The translations under genes and the position numbers were made by a program. Below the pieces are notes generated by a model, which was not told where the DNA came from, did no database searches, and saw only the letters and a list, made by a program, of their open reading frames with translations. Of a stretch of DNA of 64,000 nt, positions 30,796-41,640 are shown piece by piece. The stretch spans positions 182,001 to 246,000 of the forward strand of contig JACEFZ010018140.1 in NCBI GenBank assembly GCA_014155875.1, written 5' to 3'. This DNA comes from Cepaea nemoralis. Taxonomy: Eukaryota; Mollusca; Gastropoda; Stylommatophora; Helicidae. How positions within the stretch are numbered: position 1 is the first letter of the stretch; the number at the start of each line of letters is the position of its first letter.

Positions 30796-31859
30796 AAATC
30801 AGGGAATAGTAGTCAACTATGCTTAATACCATTCTTTATGCACTGCAGCGTCCCTAAATGGTAGTTAATTCGTATAGCTGCTGCTTACTGTGATTAAATG
30901 CTCTTCATTTGGAGATTTTTAGCATCAGAGTTTAATTCGTTCCTAGTAATTTGAATATTTAGTAATGTTTCACATTGTGAAAAACTTTTGTGTAGTCTTT
31001 GAAGCATAAGTACACACCTGTTTGCGTTGCCTACGTGTGCAGAAATCAATAAACATTTGGTGACTTGTGTGAGTTGATTAATTAAGCTTTCACATTTCTT
31101 TTTTGTCTCAAACATTTTTCTAATGTTTACGTTACGCACGCACGCACGCACGCACGCACACACGGACACACACACACACACGCACGCACGTACTCACATA
31201 CGAACACACACGCACGCACAGGCTTCAAAAGTTCATCTTTTCTACAAGTTTTGAAAGTTCATTTCGTCCACAAGTTTAAAAAGTTTATCTTGTGAACACG
31301 CTTCCTCTATGTCTTTTACCCTGTGGGTTTCACAGGAAGTACTTCTGAGTTATTCTGCCAACAGTCTTTCTCAATTTGTGCCCTATTCATCGCCAGCGTC
31401 TGTTCCTCGTCTCTTATTCGCGGGCATGTCGTTAGGTCTGTCAGTGTCCCGAGTCCTTCTATTGTGCTCAGGAGTCAGCTAATGTTGCAAACCACGACCA
31501 AGGAAGGTTAGCGTGGAACTGGTTGCCTCATTCCTTAGACAACTTGACCTGAACAATCAAGCCTCCAATGTGTCTGTTAACTGTTTCGTTCCTTCATATC
31601 TATTCTCCCCTCAATCGTTCCGTGTCCCAACCAATACAGCGAAATTCGAAAATCGAATCTTACTTACTGGTCGTTGGCTTTCTGTGACAAGCATACATTC
31701 AGAGAGCTATGCCAGTACCACAGTTCAAGACATTGTGACCAGCTGTTAATGACAATATCATGTTTGTTCAATGATCCCCATCTCTCTTACTCTTCATCGT
31801 CCTCCTCCTCCCACTCCTGTTATGTTCCCTTTCGTCGTCGTCGTCTTCATCTTCCTCCT
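30796..31859. other. No recognisable gene
   Basis: Unique-looking DNA with a CACG/CACA microsatellite at 31134-31220. Frames at 31323-31511 (+) and on the opposite strand are open but match nothing I recognise. Confidence 0.5.
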
Positions 31860-31945
31860 ATTCTCAGGGAGACGGGCGTATGCGACCAATTTGTTACCCT
31901 TTGAAAATAAAGATAAATTCAATTCAATTCAATTCTCCTCGGCCT
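31860..31945 (+). mobile_element. LINE 3' end with (AATTC)n tail
   Basis: Shares ACGGGCGTATGCGACCAATT, then ACCCTTTGAAAATAAAG, with the 3' end at 29290-29335, followed here by (AATTC)n. Between 31946 and 32480 nothing else is recognised. Confidence 0.5.
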
Positions 31946-32484
31946 CCTTCTTCTGTGTTGCTTATCCTCATCATCCACTTCTTCTCCTGACCTTGCCCGT
32001 CCGAATCCTTCTTTCCTTCGTTTCTTATCCCTCCCTCCAAGCACCAGCGTCTGTTTCTTACCTCATGGTTTACTGACATTTGTTAGTTTTCTCCATGAGT
32101 TCTACATTAGTGACCCTATCACACTATGTTAGTCTCACTATTCTCCTCAGGCTCCATTTATTGTCTTTGCTTTATCAGTTAGTAACATATCACACTTCAT
32201 TCTGGAAAAAAAATGTGTTGGTTGTGTTGTGTCCCTGTGAAGGAAATTGTGATTTTTTTATATGAGTCAGCACACATGCAACGTCAGGGCATCATTTGGG
32301 AAGGATGGAGGAGAGGGAATCAGTACTGAAATCCCAATCGTCCACCTGAACTTGTTTCGCAACTCCGTTATCAAGACGTACACATGAATCTGAAGAAGGG
32401 TTTTGGTCAGCACTGGTTCGCTGACGAAACTAATAAGACTGTCAGAGTGTGACTATATTCATCGCTGTTGCCTCGGGACACTGT

Positions 32485-33030
32485 ATGTTCCCAATGGCCA
32501 GTATCTATACCATCTGGGCATTGCATATTCCCGATGGGCAGTATCTATGCCCTCTGGACATTGTTTATTCCCGCTGGGTAGTAACTATGCCCTCTGGACA
32601 TTTTATATTCCCTCTGGGCAGTAACTATGCCCTCTGGACATTCTATATTCCCTCTGGGCAGTAACTATGCCCTCTGAACATTGTTTATTCCCGCTGGGCA
32701 GTATCAATGCCCTCTGGACATTGTTTATTCCCGCTGGGCAGTAACTATGCCCTCTGGACATTGTATATTCCCGCTGGGTAGTAACTATGCCCTCTGGACA
32801 TTGTATATTCCCTCTGGGCAGTAACTATGCCCTCTGGACATTGTATATTCCCTCTGGGCAGTAACTATGCCCTCTGAACATTGTTTATTCCCGCTGGGCA
32901 GTATCTATGCCCTCTGGACATTGTATATTCCCGCTGAGTAGTAACTATGCCCTCTAGACATTTTATATTCCCGCTGGGCAGTAACTATGCCCTCTGGACA
33001 TTTTATATTCCCTCTGGGCAGTAACTATGC
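32485..33030. repeat. 40-bp minisatellite (dimer of 20-bp units), left part
   Basis: About 13 units. Each is two related 20-mers, CATTGTATATTCCCGCTGGG and CAGTAACTATGCCCTCTGGA. The array is split by the LTR retrotransposon and continues at 40960. Confidence 0.95.
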
Positions 33031-33538
33031 TGTCATCGTCTTGCTCGTGTCTAGATATCTGAGCTCAGGCTCACACAGGCAACAATAACCCCGTTCGCTA
33101 TGAGATCGAACATTTATTGTATTTCAATATACAGTTGGCGCAAGTGGGTTAACAATCCCGCGCTATATTACATATCACAGATCGTAAACATCAAACACAT
33201 AGTTATCATACAACAGTCTAGCACACTATCTAGCCTATGTCTATATATCTAGATATCTATGAATATCTATTGAGTCCCTCTCAGGCAGGCCCTGTTGCCT
33301 CTCTCAAGTCCGTCTGTCCTCTGCCGGTCTACACGTGTCCCAATCCGACACGGGTGGTAACTCTGTCCGAGTTCCTCGTGGACCCCGCAATAGGCGGGCC
33401 ACGTCAGTGTCCACGGAACCCTGGACTCATTGACCAGTCCTTCTAGAAGGCTCTAGATTACTCGGGCGCTGAGTGACTCTCTTCTGTCCCTTGGGCTGGA
33501 GTTGCAGCCCTTATATCTCTAAAGGTGAGGCGGTGACA
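33031..33538 (-). repeat. 3' LTR (508 bp)
   Basis: Plus-strand TGTCATCGTC...GGCGGTGACA. On the minus strand a TATA-like GATATAAGG lies about 25 nt into the LTR and AATAAA lies near its distal end (about 33113-33125). Matches 40454-40959. Confidence 0.95.
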
Positions 33539-33559
33539 GGATTCCTCCCCCTCCCCTGA
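33539..33559 (-). promoter_or_regulatory. Polypurine tract for plus-strand priming
   Basis: On the minus strand AGGGGAGGGGGAGGAATCC abuts the 3' LTR. It is the expected RNase H-resistant primer for second-strand cDNA. Confidence 0.85.
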
Positions 33560-35162
33560 TATGATGGTTTGTTATAGGGTAATTAGATCTGTTCTAATTC
33601 TGTCACCGAATCACATAAAGTTGGTGTTTGTAGTTTGGTGGACAGTAACCTGGTAACCTACATACTGGTATTAAAACTCATGTATTCTCCCATACACCAC
33701 TTCTCTGATTTGGTGAAGAGATCACTCTGTCTCCTGTGTTCTTAAAATGCTTATCAGACCGAAGTTACGTGACGTTTTAGTAGTTGTATTTACAACCCGC
33801 CCTTCTCATAGTACCCAACTGGTACCCAGACAATTAACCTCTGTATTAAAGAGAGTTAACAAGACCGAAGTCCTGGCTAATTAAGTACACCTTCAAATCT
33901 TGATTCGTGGGTGCATTTCAATACACTTTTACTCTCGTATGTTGTATAATACTAAATATGTAGTTACGTTGTTATTTCCTCCCCTCAGACTACATGTGTC
34001 CCTGTTGGCTTGTTAGTGTGTTGACTAATAAGTTGCTGTTGTAATAAAGTGCATGTACTTTAAATTGATAGTGTTGAGTTTTAAGTTTTGTGTATGCTGA
34101 ATGTGTGGCGTATTTCCAAGCGTCACGAGTTGGGATAACCTCAATCATGAATTACTCCACTGTGTGCAATACATGATCAGGCATTCCAAGTAGTGGTGCT
34201 TAGATGTATCCTAACTCCTAAACTAAGTATATTAAACTAACTGCTAAGCTAAGTATATTACTAACTAACTACTAAACATGTATCAACAATTTACACAAGT
34301 CATGCAATTTTACATGAAAGACGCAGACAAATTAAAATAAATACGTTTTGCGTACAATTTGTCCGCTAGGTATTTCGTTCTCTCATTTAATCCATTCACG
34401 CAGTCATTCACTCAACTTTCATTCAAAATAGTATTTGGTTAAAATATATAATTAAAGTTGAGGTAAGTGTTATTGCCCTTAGAAAAAATGGGCTAGGCGA
34501 TATTTGCCCTTTAAGAAAATACGTACTTTTTGTACGATGAATCAAAAATGGTTTATAATTTACACAGAGACAATTGTATAGGACGGTTCTTTAACCTATG
34601 AATGGAACCGCCTGTAATATTATAGTAGAATATGTACAAATTACAGGTTAGCACATTTTATATACATCATTAATGCAAATATAATACATATTTAATACTA
34701 AAGTAATTAATTAATTAAGTAACTAAATCCAACGATGATGTGCGTGTTGTCCTCCTGTTGTTAGCGTGTTATGCCATGAATGTTCAAAGTTAGTATGGCT
34801 GTCTCTTGAGTGTTGTAGTCGATGTCGTTCTGTTTCGGCTGTTTGCAAAGTTTCGTAGCAACAGCAAGTATGGATTGTTCTCAATGTCCCGTATGAAATA
34901 TTACAGTATTCAGAGTCAGTTCACTGTGTGTTTGGTTGAAACACAGTTAATGTTTCTTGCTGGGATCGTTCTAGAGCTTAGGCACTTGATAGTATAGCTT
35001 TCACAATATAGCTCTTATTATAGCTCTCGAAGTCTCATGTTTCGTGGATGTTGTAAGTAACCTATTCACAGAGAGTTCTCTAGCAGGTGTAGAGTTACAC
35101 TGTTATATGCAACCGACTAAAAGTATCACAGTTTCTAGTATGGCGAATGGTTGATGTGTTAA
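33560..35162 (-). other. Non-coding 3' region of the LTR element
   Basis: About 1.6 kb, AT-rich, between the RNase H stop and the polypurine tract. No envelope or other gene is visible on the minus strand. Short frames are not supportable. Confidence 0.6.
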
Positions 35163-37235
35163 GAGTCATTCTACTGGCGCATTAGTTTGCCGTGATAATA
35201 GGTCAGCCATAATGTTGTCCGTGCCTCTGATATGGCGGATTTCGAAGTCGAAATCTTGAAGTAGAAGACACCATCTTTTCAAACGATGGTTTTTGGGTGA
35301 CCCATGGTTAAGGACCAATAATGGCGAACTGTCTGTGAGAACAACAAAGTGACTACCCAAGAGGAATTTAGATAATCTCAATATACAAAACAATAGGCTT
35401 AAAGCCTCCAATTCCACTGTGGCATACCGGGTCTCTGCCTTCTTTAGTTTGCGGCTTACGTAGAGAATTGGGTGTCTCACTCCATCCACTTCCTGCATTA
35501 AACAGCCTCCTATCGCGATAGCACTCGCATCTGTGGTCAAAATAAAGGGTAAATTTATGTTGGGTAATCGTAAGACTGGTGGATTAGAAAAAATATGTTT
35601 CAATCTACACATTGCATCATCTAAGCTGGTACTTTTACAAATTTTCGATGGATGATCTTTAGTTAACATATCAGAAAAGACTGAGGTGAGTTCTGCCCAA
35701 TGTGGAATAAATTTAGAATAATAGTTAATAAGACCTAGTAAACTTCTAATTTGTTTCTTTGTGGTAGGAACTTCTAGATTAAGAATCTTGGAAACAATTT
35801 TCTCATCTGTCAACAATTTGCCTTCAGAAATTCTATGACCAAGTAAGTCTATTTGTCTATAGCCTAATTCAACCTTGGAAGGTTTGATAGTAAGTCCAAA
35901 AAGAGAGATTTGGTTGAAGACTTGTTTGAGGGTAAGTAAGTGAGAAGTCATATTAGAAGAATGGATGCATATATCATCAATATAGGCTACCACATCTTTA
36001 ATTCCGTGTAATAACAATCTGGTTAATCTAACAAAGGTGGCCGGTGCGTTTTTCAGGCCAAAAGGAAGATACAGCCATTCGTACAAACCAAGGGGTGTTG
36101 CGAATGCTGTTATATGTCTACAAGAAGGGTGTAGAGGTACTTGCCAATATCCTTTCGCTAAATCTGTCTTGGAAAATAAGGATGATTGAGCCATATTTAA
36201 AATAAGATCTTCACAGCTGTTCATTGGCTCTGCATCCGTCGTTGTTCTTGTATTCAATACTCTATAGTCGATGCACAAACGGATTGTCTGGTCCTTCTTT
36301 TTCACCAGGACAATCGGTGAAGAATATTCAGACATCGATTTTTGAATTATGCCATTTTTCTCTAAATCTAAAATTTCTTTATCTAAATTTGCTCTGTAAT
36401 GGAGAGGAATAGAATATGGTCTACATTTGACCGGTCTCAGATCTGTCAGCACAATTGAATGTGTTATTTTATCAGTGCGTCCAGGTTTGTTCGAAAAGAT
36501 AGATTTATACTCGTCAAGGAGAGTCAAAATGTCTTGTCGCTGTTGTTGTGTCAAAGTGTCAGAGATATGTATGTCATTTATACTCCCGTCGTCAGTCATA
36601 ATTGGTACAGGGATTTCAGTATTGTCAACGTCTGTCTGATTTATCACAGATGCTACTGTTTGTAAATTGTCTTCAATGTCATTGTCGTCGTCGTCGAGAT
36701 CAATCGTTGTCAATATGTCGTCAAATTTGTCGTCGTTGTCGATATCACAGATTGTCGGTAATGTCCATATGTCTTCGTCGTTTTCGTCGTCGTAAGAGTG
36801 TGTCGTTAACGATGCTTCATTTGTCGGGGTGTCATTCCGTTGGGAAATTGTCGTTTCGTCTTCGTCATCAGTTCGTTGCGTCTGTTCACTTGTCTCAATG
36901 TCTTGTCTAGCATAGTATGGTTTCAACATATTTACATGGAATATTTTCAACTTTCCATTTAAAGAGATTTCGTAATCAACTTCCGAAATTCTTCTAATAA
37001 CTTTAAAAGGTCCCTGCCAAGAGGTTGACAGTAAATCTCTTTTGTCAGGTAACAGTAGCAAAATATCCTGACCTGGATTTAGTACAATTGATTTTGCACC
37101 TCTGTTGGCGTACTGCCTGTATTTAAAACCTTTCTCCTGTAGTGATGTTCTGGCCAATATACAGGAACGTATGATTTTGTCTCTGGTGTCAGTGACTAAA
37201 TCATAGGTCGAAATGGGAAGTTGGATATCTACAGG
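35163..37235 (-). CDS. pol: Pol distal part: GPY/F-like tail of integrase, RT and RNase H
   Basis: The segment after the stop at 37236 begins with the integrase C-terminal GPY/F-type module (WQGPFKVIRRISEVDYEISL, then KIFHVNMLKPYY). An Asp-rich linker follows, then RT: PYSIPLHYRANLDKEI, LCIDYRVLN, FSKTDLAKGYWQVPL (first Asp) and the catalytic VVAYIDDICIHSS. RNase H has ILTTDASAIAIGGCL, YATVELEALSLL and VVLTDSSPL, then RHIRGTDNIMADLLSR. It makes cDNA and removes the RNA. It is open for over 660 codons. The reading frame is the same as that of the upstream integrase part; only the TAA at 37236-37238 separates them. RT downstream of integrase is the unusual Gmr1-type order. Confidence 0.92.
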
Positions 37236-39104
37236 TTATGATATGATCTCTTTATAAATGTTGAGAGGTCCTCTTGGGTTCGCTCCGTACATCAATTCGA
37301 AGGGAGAGAACCCTGTGCTTGATTGCGGGACTTCTCTATATGCGAACAGCACCGTTGGGAGAAGTATGTCCCAATCGGCTGGATTTTCAGCTGTCACTTT
37401 GGATAGCATATGTTTCAGGTCCCCATTTAGTTTCTCGCAGATACCATTTGCGGCCGGTCGATAGGGACTGGTGAAACACTGCTTGATGCCTAGTAACTTA
37501 GTTACTGATTGGGTGGCATTCGATATGAACTGGGTTCCTCTATCAGAAATTATTTTCTCCGGGAAGCCAAAAAGGGAGAAAATATTTAATAATATGTCCG
37601 TCACATCCTTAGAGGAGATAGATCTTAATGGAAGCATTTCAGGCCATCTTGTACACACATCCACAAGAGTAAAAATATATCTATTCCCTTTATTAGAAAT
37701 GTGATTCAACGGACCTACTAGGTCAACTGCCACGATTTGGAAAGGCCTCGAGGCAGTTGTCGTTGATTGGACTTCTGCTGTAGGGTTTTTTCCCTTTTTC
37801 ACCAGTTTCTGACATATATCACAAGATCTACAAAAGGTTTTTATATCTTGGCAAAACTTTGGCCAATAAAACTGGGTCAGGACACTAGCCCTGGTCTTTT
37901 CATATCCCATATGACCTCCAAAAGGGGAGTCATGGGCTATTTTTAGAACTTTGTCTCGATGTGCTTGTGGTAACACTACCTGCTGTATCGTGGTCTGCTT
38001 TGTTGTGTAAAACCTAGTTAAGATGTTGTTCTGTAGCCTAAATGTCCACGATGCATTCTTACTTAATTTAGGTTTGAGTCCTACTAATTTAAAGTATGGT
38101 GACAGAGTAGGATCTGCTTTCTGTTCATTTGCAAAATTAGTGTTGGTTAAGGTTGGTGCTATTATTTCTAATGATTCCTGTAGTTGGTCGGTGTTGGTTT
38201 TATGGGTTGTCTGTCGTGTTACTACATTTGTGTGTTGTGTGTTTTGTTGCACAATTACAGGTTTGGAACTTGGTAGCTTGGTAGCATCCTCAATTCGAGG
38301 TTTTAATTTGGTCGTATCGCTGACAGATTCGACCGCCCCTGCATTGTACACCTCGGTGAATTCTTTCTGAATTACCTCAGTGGTTGTCTCCCTTGGTCCT
38401 TCGGCAGAATGAGACAAGCATGAATGGTGTTTCTCTCTAGCATCGCTGTTTGGGTGGTAAATACCGTTTTTACGCTCCCAATCTCTGATTTTCTTTGCAG
38501 AGCATGGTTGTATGTTGGGCAAGTTCCCAAGTATAATATCAGCGACTGGATTTTCAAGGACAGCGCACAGTACTTGTCCTGAAATGAACGGTGTTCGAAT
38601 TTCGACCAGAGCAAGGGGGTATTTCTCTATCGTACCTGAGAATGTGCGACAAGTCACATGTTTGTCTGTGTAGTCTTTAGTGTCTATTAATGTTTTCTTA
38701 ATGCCACAGAGCGTTGCGCCGGAATCTCGAATTAATGTGCACTTTTTGTTATTCACAAACCCTGTTGAAAAAACTAGCTTGCCTGTGGATGACAAAGCCG
38801 CGTTGGCTGTTTCATTTGAAATCGGGATAGTGTGGCCACATAGTAATGTTGTGTCAAGTTGGAACTTTGTACAGGTGTTACACTTACTGTCTGTAATGGT
38901 GTTAATAATTTGTACAGCATTTCCAAGCTCACTTACATTGTCGTTTTGATTATCACACTCATTCAATGATTCAATCTCTTCGTCTGACGACGTTTCCACT
39001 AGTGCAGCATTGGCCTGTTTCAATAACTTTCGGCCATCACAATAGCGACTATAGTGGCCAAAACTCCGGTAAAAAAAAACATTTGACCGCTCTCTGGTAA
39101 GCAC
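37236..39104 (-). CDS. pol: Pol proximal part: zinc knuckle remnant, protease, integrase
   Basis: The 622-codon frame starts within a zinc-knuckle-like segment (RSFGHYSRYC) shared with the gag end. It then has an aspartic protease (LIRDSGATLCGI, DSGA active site, and a distal DIILGN block). The integrase has an HHCC finger (HDSPFGGHMGYEKT, then CRSCDICQK), then the DDE core: DLVGPL, ISDRGTQF, ICEKLNGDLK. It matures Gag-Pol and inserts the cDNA. It ends at TAA 37236-37238, right where the GPY/F module should follow. Integrase lies directly after protease, ahead of RT, unlike most Ty3/gypsy elements. Confidence 0.92.
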   Translation of the reverse strand: MLTRERSNVFFYRSFGHYSRYCDGRKLLKQANAALVETSSDEEIESLNECDNQNDNVSELGNAVQIINTITDSKCNTCTKFQLDTTLLCGHTIPISNETANAALSSTGKLVFSTGFVNNKKCTLIRDSGATLCGIKKTLIDTKDYTDKHVTCRTFSGTIEKYPLALVEIRTPFISGQVLCAVLENPVADIILGNLPNIQPCSAKKIRDWERKNGIYHPNSDAREKHHSCLSHSAEGPRETTTEVIQKEFTEVYNAGAVESVSDTTKLKPRIEDATKLPSSKPVIVQQNTQHTNVVTRQTTHKTNTDQLQESLEIIAPTLTNTNFANEQKADPTLSPYFKLVGLKPKLSKNASWTFRLQNNILTRFYTTKQTTIQQVVLPQAHRDKVLKIAHDSPFGGHMGYEKTRASVLTQFYWPKFCQDIKTFCRSCDICQKLVKKGKNPTAEVQSTTTASRPFQIVAVDLVGPLNHISNKGNRYIFTLVDVCTRWPEMLPLRSISSKDVTDILLNIFSLFGFPEKIISDRGTQFISNATQSVTKLLGIKQCFTSPYRPAANGICEKLNGDLKHMLSKVTAENPADWDILLPTVLFAYREVPQSSTGFSPFELMYGANPRGPLNIYKEIIS

Positions 39105-40188
39105 TGCGCTTCGTCTTCTGCTTTTCCACCATCATTTTGAGGTGGTGAGGATAGTTAGGCGATTTATCGCACATCGAGTAAATGTCGTGGTTAGAACCGC
39201 AATATTGGCATTTGACTACTTTACTAACATTTGAGCGCGGCTTAAATTTACTCTCTGTTTGTTTAGAGTATTTGGTGTTCACTACTGCTGCTGCTGTATT
39301 GTTGTGACTTATGTTTAGCTGGAAAATGTCTCTATTTGCTGTGAAAAATGCATTTCCCTTGGACTCGATTTCCTGAATACTTTTACAGTCTATTTGTTTT
39401 AAGAACTTGGCAAAAGGTGTAGGGATGGTGCTAACTATTTTGTCTATAATAATGAGCTCCTTAAGTTTGTCATGGTTGTTGTTCGTTTTAGCCGAGTTAA
39501 TCCACTTTGTACACACGTCTTGGACTGTACTGACATAGTCTACAAATGTTTGGTTTGGTTGTGGAGATAATTTGGCAAATTGTTGTTGGTAACCTGCAGT
39601 ATCTAAAGAAAAATGTTGGAGAATGCGTTGTTTTAAGTAGTCATAGTCTTTTCGCATTTCCTGTGGCACTGTCTCTATTACTTTTAAAGGTTCAAGAGCT
39701 AAGTTTCTCATTAGAATGAATGCCCAATCTGATTTTATGATCTTATGGTAAGACATGAGATACTCAAAATTTTCTAAGTAGGCGCTGATGGAATCTCCTG
39801 AGCAGAACGCCTTCACGAGGCCTTTATACTTGTTATATTTTTGTTCCTCTTCTTTGCTTTTTAACTTATTAACAGATATTTCTGCGTTGGATTCAATTTC
39901 CATCTGTTTTAGTTTTAGTTGTGTATCGGCATTCAATTGGGCTTGTTTGGCCGCCGCCTCAAGCTCCATCTGTTTCTCTTGAGCCTGCAATTGCATTTTC
40001 TTCTCTTCCATTTGCATTTGCATTTTCTTTTCATCTGCCTCCATTTGCAATTTCTTCTCTTCTCGTTCTATCGCTCTTTCTTCACGGGCAATATTTTCTG
40101 CGTGCGTTTTCTGTGCCCATTCTGACAGTTTCTCTTCTTTATAACCTAATTTTATTCCTTGTTCAATGCATTTATCTAAGCTAGACAT
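39049..40188 (-). CDS. gag: Gag-like structural protein with N-terminal coiled coil
   Basis: The 379-codon frame has MSSLDKCIEQGIKLG at the start, then a Glu/Lys/Gln/Met-rich heptad stretch (residues about 30-120) predicted as a long coiled coil. A capsid-like central region follows (FEYLMSYHKIIKSDWAFILM, ILQHFSLD, FVDYVSTV), then a Cys-containing motif CQYCGSNHDIYSMC near residue 325. It would assemble the virus-like particle and bind RNA. The frame ends 20 residues after a T9 (minus strand) homopolymer at about 39070, and overlaps the next frame by 56 bp. A one-base length change there explains the overlap. Confidence 0.88.
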   Translation of the reverse strand: MSSLDKCIEQGIKLGYKEEKLSEWAQKTHAENIAREERAIEREEKKLQMEADEKKMQMQMEEKKMQLQAQEKQMELEAAAKQAQLNADTQLKLKQMEIESNAEISVNKLKSKEEEQKYNKYKGLVKAFCSGDSISAYLENFEYLMSYHKIIKSDWAFILMRNLALEPLKVIETVPQEMRKDYDYLKQRILQHFSLDTAGYQQQFAKLSPQPNQTFVDYVSTVQDVCTKWINSAKTNNNHDKLKELIIIDKIVSTIPTPFAKFLKQIDCKSIQEIESKGNAFFTANRDIFQLNISHNNTAAAVVNTKYSKQTESKFKPRSNVSKVVKCQYCGSNHDIYSMCDKSPNYPHHLKMMVEKQKTKRSAYQRAVKCFFLPEFWPL

Positions 40189-40428
40189 TTTGTGTTTTAC
40201 TTGTTGGTACTGTTTATATAGTTAAATCCCTTAGAAAAAAAATGTCGGGGAGTGGAAAATTTAGTTATCTCCCTTGCTTATTAAAGGTGTAAATCAAAAT
40301 GCAAGGTTATGTTGGTTATAAGGACATGAATATGCAAACAAATCAATGTGAAACAAAATGATACATTGATGGATGGTGAGAAGTACAGCGTAGAGTTGCA
40401 ATGGGTATGACATGAAACTTAGCTTTTA

Positions 40429-40446
40429 ATCCCGGACGAGCCCCCA
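40429..40446 (-). promoter_or_regulatory. Primer binding site, tRNA-Pro type
   Basis: The minus strand reads TGGGGGCTCGTCCGGGAT, an 18-nt sequence identical to the well-known tRNA-Pro primer site of murine leukaemia virus-type retroviruses. It is separated from the 5' LTR (ending at 40454) by 7 nt. Confidence 0.9.
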
Positions 40447-40453
40447 AAAAGCC

Positions 40454-40959
40454 TGTCATCGTCTTGCTCGTGTCTAGATATCTGAGCTCTGGCTCACACA
40501 GGCAACAATAACCCCGTTCGCTATGAGATCGAACATTTATTGTATTCAATATACAGTTGGCGCAGTGGGTTAACAATCCACCGCTATATTACATATCACA
40601 GATCGTAAACATCAAACACATAGTTATCATACAACAGTCTAGCACACTATCTAGCCTATGTCTATATATCTAGATATCTATGAATATCTATTGAGTCCCT
40701 CTCAGGCAGGCCCTGTTGCCTCTCTCAAGTCCGTCTGTCCTCTGCCGGTCTACACGTGTCCCAATCCGACACGGGTGGTAACTCTGTCCGAGTTCCTCGT
40801 GGACCCCGCAATAGTCGGGCCACGTCAGTGTCAACGGAACCCTGGACTCATTGACCAGTCATTCTAGAAGGCTCTAGATTACTCGGGCGCTGAGTGACTC
40901 TCTTCTGTCCCTTGGGCTGGAGTTGCAGCCCTTATATCTCTAAAGGTGAGGCGGTGACA
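40454..40959 (-). repeat. 5' LTR (506 bp)
   Basis: Plus-strand TGTCATCGTC...GGCGGTGACA, the partner of 33031-33538. It carries the element promoter (TATA-like GATATAAGG on the minus strand). Confidence 0.95.
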
Positions 40960-41640
40960 TATGCCCTCTGAACATTGTTTATTCCCGCTGGGCAGTAACT
41001 ATGCCCTCTGGACATTGTATATTCCCGCTGGGTAGTAACTATGCCCTCTGGACATTGTATATTCCCGCTGGGTAGTAACTATGCCCTCTGGACATTGTAT
41101 ATTCCCGCTGGGTAGTAACTATGCCCTCTGGACATTGTATTTTCCCGCTGGGCAGTATCTATCCCCTCTGGACATTGTTTATTCCTTATGAACATTTTAT
41201 ATTCCCTCAGGTCAGTATTTATGCCCTCTGGACATTGTTTATTCCCTCTTGGCAGTATGTATGCCCTCTGGACACTGTCTGTTTCCTCTGACAGTATCTT
41301 TTCCTTCTGGGCATTGCCTATCCTTTTTTTGAGATGTTATTCTCTCTGAACATTGTCTATTCTCTCTGCTTATTGTATATTCCATCCGGACATCGTCTAT
41401 TCCCCCTAGACATTATCTATTCCACCTAAACATTGTCTATTCCATCTGGACATTGTTTATTCCCTTTGGACATTGTCTATTTTCTCTGGGCATTGTCTAT
41501 TCTCTCAAAACATTGTCTATTCTGTGTGATCTTTGTCACTTACCTCTTATCATTGTCTATTCCATCTAGACTTTGTCTATTCTTTTTGGTCAGTTTTTGT
41601 TCCATCTGAGCGTTGTCTCTTGACAATGGAATACCTGAAA
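40960..41640. repeat. 40-bp minisatellite, right part, decaying to 20-bp units
   Basis: About 40960-41330 continues the 40-bp dimer array. From 41330 to 41640 only a degenerate 20-bp monomer of the CATTGTCTATTCCATCTGGA type persists. Between 41640 and 41990 nothing is recognised. Confidence 0.9.

Larger units (their letters stand above)
33031..40959 (-). mobile_element. Ty3/gypsy LTR retrotransposon, Gmr1-like domain order, nearly intact
   Basis: A 7.9-kb element in minus orientation, flanked by the 5-bp duplication TATGC (33026-33030 and 40960-40964), inside a minisatellite. LTRs start TG and end CA. The order in transcription is LTR, tRNA-Pro-type primer site, gag, protease, integrase, RT, RNase H, about 1.6 kb of non-coding sequence, polypurine tract, LTR. 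The two LTRs differ by roughly half a dozen substitutions and two single-base indels by eye, so insertion was recent. One in-frame stop and one frameshift interrupt gag-pol. Confidence 0.95.

Noticed and set aside
31323..31511. Possible small gene
   Set aside because: Open on both strands for about 180 bp, but no domain, splice signal or repeat match supports it.
32485..33030. CRISPR-like regular spacing of repeats
   Set aside because: Units are contiguous minisatellite monomers without unique spacers, in a eukaryotic context with no cas genes.
36224..39000. Plus-strand frames over the LTR element
   Set aside because: Antisense to the intact pol frames; no motifs.
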